A DNA stretch of 32,956 nt from Methanolobus sp. UBA32 (GTDB lineage Archaea > Halobacteriota > Methanosarcinia > Methanosarcinales > Methanosarcinaceae), in the NCBI GenBank assembly GCA_002507205.1, contig DAZF01000040.1, positions 1-32,956 of the forward strand, in the 5' to 3' direction. Made by a program: the position numbers and the translations under genes. Positions 24,878 to 31,795 of this stretch are shown here, one piece after another. The notes under the pieces were generated by a model. That model was not told the origin of the DNA. It made no database searches and saw nothing but the letters and a program-made list of their open reading frames with translations. Each line of letters begins with the position of its first letter. Position 1 is the stretch's first letter.

Positions 24878-26059
24878 ATGGCAACAAAAGCATGTATCAC
24901 AAAGCAGCCACAGGGTCTTGCTTTCTTTGAAAAGTACCTTCCGGTATGGGTAATTCTCTGCATAATCGGGGGAATCCTGCTTGGAAGATTTGCACCGGAC
25001 CTGGCTCTCTATCTTGACAGCCTGTCAATCTATGTTGATGAAGCACCTGTGGTTTCAATTCCGATTGCTATCTGTCTGTTCTTCATGATGTATCCCATCA
25101 TGGTGAAGATAGACTTCGGGGAAGTTCTCAAAGCCGGACAGAATATAAAGCCGGTTGGGCTTACACTGTTCATCAACTGGGCTATCAAGCCGTTCACCAT
25201 GTACCTGATATCCATTTTCTTCCTGGGTACTCTGTTTCTCGGATTCATCGGTCCGGAGGCAACAGACCTTGTGAAGATGCCATTCGGGCTTGACCTTCCC
25301 GTAGGTGCGAACTATGGTGAAGGAACCGTTGTTCTTCAGGATGGTATAAAGATGCTGGAGGTTCCATTGTGGCGAAGTTATCTTGCAGGTTGTATACTTC
25401 TGGGAATTGCTCCGTGTACTGCAATGGTACTTGTATGGGGGTATCTTGCACGTGGAAATGACTGCCATACTCTTGTGATGGTTGCGATAAACTCCCTGAC
25501 AATGCTTTTCCTCTATGGTCCTCTGGGAGGTTTCCTGCTTGGGGTTGGAAAACTTCCTGTTCCGTGGCAGGCACTGGCTCTGTCAATCGGTATATATGTA
25601 GCACTTCCGCTGGCTGCAGGTTATGTTTCCAGGAAACTGATAATCCGGACAAAAGGTGAGGAGTGGTTCAAGACAAGTTTTGTTCATTTACTTACACCGG
25701 TCACGATTATTGCTCTTCTCATCACACTTGTCCTGCTCTTCAGTTTCAAAGGTGAAACAATACTGGCACAGCCGCTGACAATTTTGTGGATAGCAGTGCC
25801 GCTTTTCATTCAGACGGTGTTCATCTTCACGCTTGGGTATGTGCTTGCGAAGCTTCTGAAACTAAGCTATCAGGACGCTGCTCCTTCTGCAATGATCGGA
25901 GCATCGAACCATTTCGAGGTGGCTATCGCCACGTCCACCATACTGTTCGGTCTTTCATCCGGTGCTGCCCTTGCAACTGTTGTGGGAGTTCTTATCGAAG
26001 TGCCTGTGATGCTCATGCTTGTGAGGATATGCCTGAGGACAGAGGGATGGTTCAGCTGA
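24878..26059 (+). CDS. acr3: ACR3 family arsenite efflux permease
   Basis: A 393-residue membrane protein of the BART superfamily ACR3 group, with about ten membrane segments, which exports arsenite (and sometimes antimonite) using the proton gradient. The hallmark [12 protein letters not shown] holds the essential Cys180, and [11 protein letters not shown] contains Glu347, also conserved. FINWAIKPF is a further family signature. The loop of residues about 125-165, between membrane segments, seems longer than I expect for bacterial members. The frame is open from a GTG at 24863, but ATG 24878 behind GTGGGGATAAG is the better start. Its stop codon lies inside a terminator hairpin. No arsR or arsenate reductase is adjacent. 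Confidence 0.93.
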   Translation: MATKACITKQPQGLAFFEKYLPVWVILCIIGGILLGRFAPDLALYLDSLSIYVDEAPVVSIPIAICLFFMMYPIMVKIDFGEVLKAGQNIKPVGLTLFINWAIKPFTMYLISIFFLGTLFLGFIGPEATDLVKMPFGLDLPVGANYGEGTVVLQDGIKMLEVPLWRSYLAGCILLGIAPCTAMVLVWGYLARGNDCHTLVMVAINSLTMLFLYGPLGGFLLGVGKLPVPWQALALSIGIYVALPLAAGYVSRKLIIRTKGEEWFKTSFVHLLTPVTIIALLITLVLLFSFKGETILAQPLTILWIAVPLFIQTVFIFTLGYVLAKLLKLSYQDAAPSAMIGASNHFEVAIATSTILFGLSSGAALATVVGVLIEVPVMLMLVRICLRTEGWFS

Positions 26060-26083
26060 CCATCCTTTTTGAGTTTTATTTTT
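26045..26083 (+). terminator. hairpin terminator overlapping the ACR3 stop codon (copy 1)
   Basis: GGATGGT (26045-26051) and ACCATCC (26059-26065) form a 7-bp stem with loop TCAGCTG, followed at once by TTTTT and a second T-rich block. The left arm and loop encode the last residues Gly-Trp-Phe-Ser and the stop TGA. Confidence 0.8.
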
Positions 26084-26151
26084 AGCATCATGTATTTTTG
26101 TATTCCCGGATGTCAGGAAAAAGCACGTAATTTATGTATGAACCATTACAA

Positions 26152-26193
26152 GCACTGTAACAGTTTATTAATTTTAACTGTAATTACAAAAAA
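26152..26193. promoter_or_regulatory. inverted repeats upstream of the small exported protein gene
   Basis: The 26084-26322 gap is AT-rich. ACAGTT and AACTGT, separated by ten AT-rich bases, are followed by the 10-bp palindrome TGTAATTACA. A possible TATA (AGTATATTTAG) follows at about 26193-26203. This could be an operator, but the long distance to the gene (about 130 bp) leaves its role open. Confidence 0.3.
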
Positions 26194-26322
26194 GTATATT
26201 TAGAATTATACCATATTTGAGTTTAGGGAATAGTTGGAAAATGGCATAATTACACAATTGCTCTGATAACTTTTCCACAGAGCTACGTAATTTTAAAGAT
26301 AAATTCTAAATGGAGGAAGTGG

Positions 26323-26781
26323 ATGAAAAAAATACCATTCATACTAATGTTATTGCTAACGATGCTTATGCCGGTGGCAAGTGCCGACATAGTCAATGAT
26401 CTGAACCTTAAGGTCAATGAATACAACCAGTATGCAGAATATGTGCCTTCTTACCTTGAATCCCTTCTGGGAAATGAGGTTATCAAGCTTGTAATTGTCA
26501 CTGATGATGGCGAAGAAAGATATATTAAAGCAATCACAGAAGACGCATACATAACAACCTTTGAAGAAGTAGATGAAGATACGGACTTTGATGCAACGAT
26601 GATCGTAGGAGCAAACGAAGCTACAGTTAGAACCATAATCAGGTCGTCAGACCCATTGGAGGAGTTCATTGCTGCAAAGGACAATGGGGAGATTGTGATC
26701 GAGCCAGTGGGTATTGTAAATACTGTCAAATACACCGTTGCAAATGTGGTAATGAAAGTATCATCCTTGTTTGGATTATGA
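26323..26781 (+). CDS. small exported protein of unknown function
   Basis: A 152-residue protein with a clear signal peptide (MKKIPFILMLLLTMLMPVASA, cleavage near residue 21). No cysteines or membrane anchor are present in the mature part, which is acidic and rich in beta-strand-like segments (VIKLVIVTDDGEERYIKAI, then DFDATMIVGANEATVRTII). The pattern from DATMIVG to GEIVIEPVG faintly recalls SCP2-type lipid-binding folds, but I would not assign that. A strong GGAGG ribosome binding site is nine bases before the ATG. It lies between two near-identical hairpin terminators downstream of ACR3, with its own AT-rich promoter region. Confidence 0.8.
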   Translation: MKKIPFILMLLLTMLMPVASADIVNDLNLKVNEYNQYAEYVPSYLESLLGNEVIKLVIVTDDGEERYIKAITEDAYITTFEEVDEDTDFDATMIVGANEATVRTIIRSSDPLEEFIAAKDNGEIVIEPVGIVNTVKYTVANVVMKVSSLFGL

Positions 26782-26806
26782 TGATTTGAATAGACTGCAT
26801 TAAGAA

Positions 26807-26840
26807 GGATGGTTCAGCTAACCATCCGTATTTTATTTTT
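26807..26840 (+). terminator. hairpin terminator (copy 2), near-identical to the one after ACR3
   Basis: GGATGGTT (26807-26814) and AACCATCC (26820-26827) form an 8-bp stem followed by a T-rich block. Twenty of 21 bases match the hairpin at 26045-26065. The single difference turns the TGA of the ACR3 end into TAA. Confidence 0.8.
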
Positions 26841-27065
26841 GGAATAATAGTGGCTTTTTGTTTTTTAACCCTCCACTCCCCAAGATGCATGCTTCGTTAA
26901 TTCTATTATGACAATATCCTTATTTTAGCTTTATAATTTTTAATGTCATTTAAATTTTCAATTGCATCAAATAGTCTCATCCAAGAGTACAATTCACAAG
27001 GAATCGTGCTATATATCGTAAATGTCTATCTACGACCGGGGTTATCATGTGGGGTGGTATCATAA
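26841..27065. other. intergenic AT-rich stretch without a recognisable gene
   Basis: No open frame with a start site or recognisable motif is seen on either strand in these 225 bases. They separate the accessory block from the decayed minus-strand gene and its terminator. Confidence 0.5.
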
Positions 27066-27089
27066 AACACCGGTTACAATGCCGGTGTT
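27066..27089 (-). terminator. strong hairpin after the decayed minus-strand gene
   Basis: AACACCGG (27066-27073) and CCGGTGTT (27082-27089) form a perfect 8-bp GC-rich stem with an 8-nt loop. On the minus strand it is followed by TTTT, and it lies 35 bp after the stop codon of the relic at 27124. Confidence 0.65.
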
Positions 27090-27123
27090 CTCCCGTTTAT
27101 TTCTAATTAATTTCTAAGCTCAA

Positions 27124-27430
27124 TTAACTCATAAATTTCTCCACCAACAACTTAACCGCTCCTTTTCCATAATTCAGCCTCTTCCCTTGCTTGATCTTAT
27201 CCTTAATGCGCTTCAGTGTACTCCTATCCTTGATTCTCATTGGTCGTGCATCTTTTGGTTCCAATTGAAGCACCCATTCATTAAACTTCCTTGCTATCTC
27301 AACAAATCAGTATTATCTATCTTCCCACCATAAGCCGGCTTGTTAAAATCAATAACCTTTCTATCCTATATGTGCTCAGCAAACATTCCTCATCCGTTCC
27401 ACCACCAAAGCGCAACCATTATACCCCTAC
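27124..27430 (-). pseudogene. decayed gene of unknown family
   Basis: Read on the minus strand, 27300 to 27124 encodes a clean basic C-terminal segment (IARKFNEWVLQLEPKDARP, then STLKRIKDKIKQGKRLNYGK and a final LLVEKFMS) ending at TAA. Just upstream, in a different frame, about 27366-27301 reads DRKVIDFNKPAYGGKIDNTD followed by LLR, and stops interrupt further extension toward 27430. One-base changes would rejoin the pieces. No start codon or ribosome binding site is intact. The family is not recognised; the Lys/Arg-rich end hints at nucleic acid binding. The associated terminator at 27066-27089 supports a former gene. Confidence 0.5.
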
Positions 27431-27444
27431 AACCACTTTTTCAT

Positions 27445-27553
27445 CATATATTTGATAATAAAGTGAGGGCTATGATAATTGGGGGCAGTGGAACGCTGCA
27501 ACCTTCCCGTAAGGTGCAAATCCTGAAATATCATAGTAAAGTAAGGTATAGTC
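27445..27553 (+). promoter_or_regulatory. promoter and structured leader RNA of the CBS-argJ-argC operon, riboswitch candidate
   Basis: A TATA-like CATATATTT (27445-27453) places transcription start near 27470, where an 8-bp stem begins: CTATGATA (27470-27477) pairs with TATCATAG (27529-27536). Inside are a GCAGTG/CGCTGC hairpin with GAA loop (27485-27499) and an ACCTT/AAGGT hairpin with CCCGT loop (27501-27515), making a three-way junction with single-stranded GCAAATCCTGAAA. The sequence GTAAGGT occurs both in the second hairpin (27509-27515) and just before the ATG (27541-27547), so ACCTT could pair with either and so hide or free the ribosome binding site. No known riboswitch class fits. 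Confidence 0.5.
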
Positions 27554-28021
27554 ATGGACGTAAAAGATGTAATGAACCCGAATGTTGTTACCTGCTCTCT
27601 GGATACTCCGATAAGAGAGGTAGCACAACTCATGAAACAGGAAAGTGTCAGTGGTATTCCTGTTGTGGATGAGGGCAAGGTAGTCGGTATTGTTTCCGAG
27701 GGAGATATCCTGAAGTTGCTGACAGTTCCAGAACATGGCGGACTCTGGTTGCCAAGTCCGTTCGAGGTTATTGAAGTTCCTATCCGCGAGCTGCTCAACT
27801 GGGAAGAAACCAAAAATATGCTTGAGGATATAGGTTCAAAACCAATCAGGGAAATAATGACAAAAAGCGTTTACGCAATAGGCCCTGATGCCTCTATCGA
27901 GGATGCAGCTGCAGTTATCACTAAACACAAGATAAACCGCCTTCCTGTGGTGTATGAGGACGGTACGCTTGTAGGTATAATCACACGTGGTGACATCATT
28001 TACGGTCTTGGACAATTGTAA
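27554..28021 (+). CDS. two-CBS-domain protein
   Basis: A 155-residue protein made of two CBS motifs, residues about 1-60 (VKDVMNPNVVTCSLDTPIRE, GIPVVDEGKVVGIVSEGDIL) and about 95-155 (IREIMTKSVYAIGPDASIED, NRLPVVYEDGTLVGIITRGDI), joined by a Trp-containing linker (GGLWLPSPFEVIEVPI). CBS pairs bind adenine nucleotides, S-adenosylmethionine or similar ligands and regulate partner proteins. It is the first gene of the arginine operon, ending 11 nt before argJ, so a role in sensing energy or methyl-donor state for that pathway is a reasonable inference. It has a structured leader. Confidence 0.9.
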   Translation: MDVKDVMNPNVVTCSLDTPIREVAQLMKQESVSGIPVVDEGKVVGIVSEGDILKLLTVPEHGGLWLPSPFEVIEVPIRELLNWEETKNMLEDIGSKPIREIMTKSVYAIGPDASIEDAAAVITKHKINRLPVVYEDGTLVGIITRGDIIYGLGQL

Positions 28022-28032
28022 GAAGGAATATC

Positions 28033-29217
28033 ATGAAATTCATTGAAGGCGGTATCTGTGCTGTAAAAGGCGTGCGTGCCGGTGGCATTAAACCCGGAAA
28101 GATGGGAATTGCAGTCATACAGGCAGAAGGAAACGCTGCCGGAGCCTATACAAGGAACAAGGTCATTGCAGCTCCACTGGTAGTTACCAGGGAGCATATC
28201 AACGGGACCGGAAGGCTTGCAGGGGTTATCGTTAACAGCGGCAATGCAAATGCTTTCACAGGTGTGCAGGGTCTTGCTGATGCAAGGATAATGGCATCTG
28301 CGCTTGCATCAAAATTAGGAGTTGACGAGAAACTGATAGGTGTTGCTTCCACAGGTGTTGTCGGACGCAAACTTGACACCGGCTGGATAACTTCCCATCT
28401 TGACGAGGCTCTGGCTTCCATGGGAGAGGATGCCGATGCCAGCATGAAGGCAGCACGTGCCATCATGACAACTGACACCGTTCCCAAGGAGATAGCCATC
28501 GAAATGGACTGTGGCATCCGCATAGCTGGCATTGCCAAGGGTTCGGGTATGATAGAACCCAACATGGGTACAATGCTTGCCTTTGTGTACACTGATGCAG
28601 AAGTCTCTTCAGAGATGTTAAAGTCATGCCTCACCACTTCTGTGGACAAGAGCTTCAATATGATAGTGGTGGACGGTGACACGAGCACCAATGACATGGT
28701 TCTGGTAACAGCTACCGGCCAGTCAGGCATCCATCCTGAAATCTCCGACCTTCAGGCAGGTCTTGACCTTGTACTCACCGAGCTTGCCAAGATGATAGCC
28801 ATAGACGGCGAAGGTGCCACCAAGCTAATAGAATCCAAGGTCACCGGTGCAGCCACAGCAGAGGATGCTCGTCTTGTAGCTAAAGCGATAGTCCGCTCCC
28901 CTCTTGTCAAGTCCGCCATCTTCGGTCAGGATCCTAACTGGGGTCGTATCGTAGTGGCAGCCGGATATTCCGGTGCTGACATGGACCAGACAAAAATATC
29001 CCTGTCATTTTCTGCCAGTACCGAGGTCGTGGAACTGGTAAAAGATGGTAAAGTGGTCCGAAACGACGAGGAAGCACTGTCGCAGTTAAAGTCTATCATG
29101 TCTCAGGATGAGGTAGTCATCATAACCGACCTCGGCATGGGACATGAGAGTGCCACTGCATGGGGCTGTGACCTGACCTACGATTATGTAAGGATCAATG
29201 CAGAGTATACTACCTGA
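28033..29217 (+). CDS. argJ: bifunctional glutamate N-acetyltransferase/amino-acid acetyltransferase
   Basis: A 394-residue ArgJ, which recycles the acetyl group from N-acetylornithine to glutamate in arginine biosynthesis. The precursor cleaves itself before the nucleophile Thr180, in GSGMIEPNMGTMLAF; the more common residue before Thr is Ala, here Gly. Other family motifs are VNSGNANAFTG, GVASTGVVGR, DGDTSTNDM and FGQDPNWGRI. Whether it also accepts acetyl-CoA (bifunctional) or only acetylornithine cannot be told from sequence. It begins 11 nt after the CBS gene with AAGGAATATC as ribosome binding site, and argC follows after 26 nt. Confidence 0.96.
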   Translation: MKFIEGGICAVKGVRAGGIKPGKMGIAVIQAEGNAAGAYTRNKVIAAPLVVTREHINGTGRLAGVIVNSGNANAFTGVQGLADARIMASALASKLGVDEKLIGVASTGVVGRKLDTGWITSHLDEALASMGEDADASMKAARAIMTTDTVPKEIAIEMDCGIRIAGIAKGSGMIEPNMGTMLAFVYTDAEVSSEMLKSCLTTSVDKSFNMIVVDGDTSTNDMVLVTATGQSGIHPEISDLQAGLDLVLTELAKMIAIDGEGATKLIESKVTGAATAEDARLVAKAIVRSPLVKSAIFGQDPNWGRIVVAAGYSGADMDQTKISLSFSASTEVVELVKDGKVVRNDEEALSQLKSIMSQDEVVIITDLGMGHESATAWGCDLTYDYVRINAEYTT

Positions 29218-29243
29218 TATTTATTCATCATTTGAGGAAGACA

Positions 29244-30185
29244 ATGTACAAGATATACGTGGACGGTCAGCACGGAACGACCGGCTTACTGGTAAACGAG
29301 CGTCTGGCAAAACACCAGCAGGTTGAGATACTTGAGATTCCATATGAGGAGCGTCACAACAGGGAATTGAGGGCGAAGCTGCTCAACGAGGCAGACCTGG
29401 TTTTCCTGTGCCTGCCAGATGAAGCGGTCGAGGATACGGTGGGTCTGATAACGAACCCGGATACAAAGATCATCGATGCATCCACAGCTAATCGTATAAA
29501 TGAAGCATGGGCTTATGGATTACCCGAACTTTCTGCCGAACACAGGGAGAAGATCACCGGAGCAAGCAAAGTCTCCAATCCGGGCTGTCACGCCACGGCT
29601 TCCATAGTTGCTCTTTATCCTCTGGTGGAGGAAGGCATCATTACAAAGGAAACAGCTGTGCCGCTGTTCTCCATCACCGGATACACCGGTGGCGGAAAAC
29701 AGATGATACAAACATATGAGACCACAGAAGAGAGGGCCTACAAAGCTCCGAGGCAGTATGCTCTTGGCCTGACCCATAAGCATGTGCCTGAGATCATGGT
29801 CCATTCGGGTCTGAATGTGAAACCAATTCTTATGCCAGTGGTATCTAATTTCCCAAGAGGACTTGCAGCAACACTACCTTTGTCTGTAAAGGATCTGGGA
29901 AGTTCTGTGACAAAGAATGACCTGTATGAGCTTTATCAGAGATACTACAAGGATTCCATTTTCATCCGCGTTCATAAAGCTGATGAGGCGGATGATCTGG
30001 TGGACAATGCCTTTGATGTGCAGGGAAGCAATGATACCAACTACCTTGACCTCTACATTTACGGTAACGAGGACCAGATACAGGTAATCTCCCGTCTGGA
30101 CAATCTTGGGAAAGGTGCTTCAGGTGCAGCTATACAGAACATGAACATCATGCTTGGCATGGATGAAACGACCGGTCTCCTGTGA
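29244..30185 (+). CDS. argC: N-acetyl-gamma-glutamyl-phosphate reductase, short (type 2-like) form
   Basis: A 313-residue ArgC, which reduces N-acetylglutamyl phosphate to the semialdehyde with NADPH. The N-terminal YKIYVDGQHGTTGLLV is the nucleotide-binding loop; FLCLPDEAV and DASTANRI are family signatures; SNPGCHATA contains the catalytic Cys115; KHVPEI carries a conserved His. The length and the VDGQHGTTG start fit the shorter type 2 ArgC known mainly from bacteria, rather than the usual archaeal form of about 340-350 residues. The frame is open from TTG 29232, but ATG 29244 after GAGGAAG is the start. It ends the CBS-argJ-argC operon; a T-rich stretch follows near 30230. Confidence 0.93.
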   Translation: MYKIYVDGQHGTTGLLVNERLAKHQQVEILEIPYEERHNRELRAKLLNEADLVFLCLPDEAVEDTVGLITNPDTKIIDASTANRINEAWAYGLPELSAEHREKITGASKVSNPGCHATASIVALYPLVEEGIITKETAVPLFSITGYTGGGKQMIQTYETTEERAYKAPRQYALGLTHKHVPEIMVHSGLNVKPILMPVVSNFPRGLAATLPLSVKDLGSSVTKNDLYELYQRYYKDSIFIRVHKADEADDLVDNAFDVQGSNDTNYLDLYIYGNEDQIQVISRLDNLGKGASGAAIQNMNIMLGMDETTGLL

Positions 30186-30257
30186 GGCTTGCATGTTACT
30201 GGAATAATCATTCAGAAAAGCTGAACTAATTTTTCTTTTTTTCTTTCTCATCCATCG

Positions 30258-30303
30258 CATATAAATACTGTATAAACATAATTTATTTCCATTGGGTGAA
30301 ATA
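30258..30303 (+). promoter_or_regulatory. promoter and ribosome binding site of pfkC
   Basis: CATATAAATA (30258-30267) is a good TATA element and would start transcription near 30290. GGTGA at 30295-30299 is the ribosome binding site and selects ATG 30304 over the upstream in-frame TTG 30292. The preceding T-rich tract probably ends the arg transcript. Confidence 0.55.
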
Positions 30304-31791
30304 ATGGACATTGCCGATTGGGAAAAACGGTATTCAGAAGCAGTCTCTAATGTAAAAGGGCAGCTTGAAAATGTACGGGGTGTATTCGTGGCTTATAACA
30401 GTAATGTTGATGCCATGAAACATATCAAAGAAGCGGAGATAAAAAAACTCATTGGAATTATTGGATGCGAAAAGATACATGAAAGGATAGTGGAGTATCC
30501 AAGGGAGATTAAGGACCCTGTAGATTTCATGGCTCGTCTTATCATAGCCATGAGGGATGGGAAAGCCGCTGAAGTTCCAACTTATACTACTGACATTCAT
30601 GAATGGCTAATGGATAACCTTGTGTTCGATTCCGCACGTATGGGAGGACAGGCAGGAATTATATCTAATCTTCTGGCCAATCTTGGCGTGAAGAACGTCA
30701 TCACCTATGTGCCATGGCTTGCAAGGGAGCAGGCTGAGTACTTTGTGGATTCTCCTAACCTGTGGCACCCTGTTATGGAGGATGGGATACTTATTCTGAA
30801 GCATCCAAAGGAAGCATACAACCCTGAACAAAAACCAAAGATCAACTGGATAATAGAATTCTCCAAAGGTATGAAGTTTAGTTGTGCAGGCGAAAAGTAT
30901 GTGGTTCCAAGGGATAACCGCCTGATAATATCCTCCAGGCCCCAATGGATACGGATAGACATGAGTCCTGAAATGTATGAGCAGCTCTCAGACATCAGGG
31001 AAGATATAGACGGTGCGATACTTTCCGGATACCAGATGATCAGGGAAGAATACGAGGATGGTACGACCTATCTTGATTATGTTGCGAGGGCTGTCAATGT
31101 TATAGAACGCCTGAAAGGATGCAATCCTAAAATGCGCATACATGTGGAATTCACATCCATACAGAACAAGGTCATCCGCAAGGCCTTGCTTACCGATATC
31201 GTGAAAAAGCACGTAACTTCACTTGGTCTTGATACAGTTGAAGTGGCAAACGCCCTCAACGTACTTGGATATGAGGAACTGGCATATTCTGTAATAAATA
31301 AAGGTGAGAACAGCATTGTTTCTCTCTACGAAGGGGCTGTCAGGCTCCTCAAAGAACTTGAATTGCAGAGGGTGCATATCCACTCATTGGGGTACTATAT
31401 ATGTGTTGTATCAAAAGACCATCCTCTTGGTGCTGATTCTCACAGGCAGGCATTGCTTTTTGCTTCAGCACTTGCAGCAACACAGGCAACACTTGGTTCT
31501 GTAAGAAGTCTTGATGATATTTCCGCTGGTCTGGAAGTACCTGTTTACGGTCAGGGACATGATGACCTTATAGAACTTGAAAAGTATCTTGTAAGGAGAG
31601 GTATCTGTACTGCTGAAGATTTCGAAGATGGCTGCATAAGTGCAGATGGCCACGATCTTATAATCATTCCTTCCAAAATTGTAAAGGACCCTGTTGCAAC
31701 CGTGGGCATAGGTGATGCCATATCAGCAGGCGCATTTATTGCCCTGCTTGCCAAAATGCCAAAATTCAACATATGTCAGGAAAAGGAGTAG
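30304..31791 (+). CDS. pfkC: ADP-dependent phosphofructokinase/glucokinase
   Basis: A 495-residue ADP-dependent sugar kinase of the ribokinase superfamily, the archaeal glycolytic enzyme that phosphorylates fructose 6-phosphate (in many methanogens also glucose) with ADP. Motifs are AYNSNVDAMKHI near the N-terminus, ARMGGQAGIISNLLANLG for the sugar-binding region, IHVEFTSIQNK, and the catalytic TVGIGDAISAG, with Asp471 as base. Start ATG 30304 follows GGTGAAATA. The stop is four bases before the next gene, a paralogue, so the two should be one operon. Methanogens use it for glycogen breakdown. The split between PFK and glucokinase activity is not decidable by eye. Confidence 0.94.
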   Translation: MDIADWEKRYSEAVSNVKGQLENVRGVFVAYNSNVDAMKHIKEAEIKKLIGIIGCEKIHERIVEYPREIKDPVDFMARLIIAMRDGKAAEVPTYTTDIHEWLMDNLVFDSARMGGQAGIISNLLANLGVKNVITYVPWLAREQAEYFVDSPNLWHPVMEDGILILKHPKEAYNPEQKPKINWIIEFSKGMKFSCAGEKYVVPRDNRLIISSRPQWIRIDMSPEMYEQLSDIREDIDGAILSGYQMIREEYEDGTTYLDYVARAVNVIERLKGCNPKMRIHVEFTSIQNKVIRKALLTDIVKKHVTSLGLDTVEVANALNVLGYEELAYSVINKGENSIVSLYEGAVRLLKELELQRVHIHSLGYYICVVSKDHPLGADSHRQALLFASALAATQATLGSVRSLDDISAGLEVPVYGQGHDDLIELEKYLVRRGICTAEDFEDGCISADGHDLIIIPSKIVKDPVATVGIGDAISAGAFIALLAKMPKFNICQEKE

Positions 31792-31795
31792 CCGG

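Noticed and set aside
27501..27530. tRNA T-arm-like sequence near AAGGTGCAAATCCT
   Set aside because: No acceptor, D-arm or anticodon arm can be drawn around it.
27470..27536. Cobalamin riboswitch or hammerhead ribozyme in the CBS leader
   Set aside because: GGTGCAAATCC resembles part of the cobalamin core, but the other conserved boxes are missing; the hammerhead CTGATGA and GAAA core is also absent.
27340..27672. 110-codon plus-strand frame overlapping the CBS gene start
   Set aside because: It crosses the leader RNA and the CBS reading frame; the CBS protein is clearly the real product.
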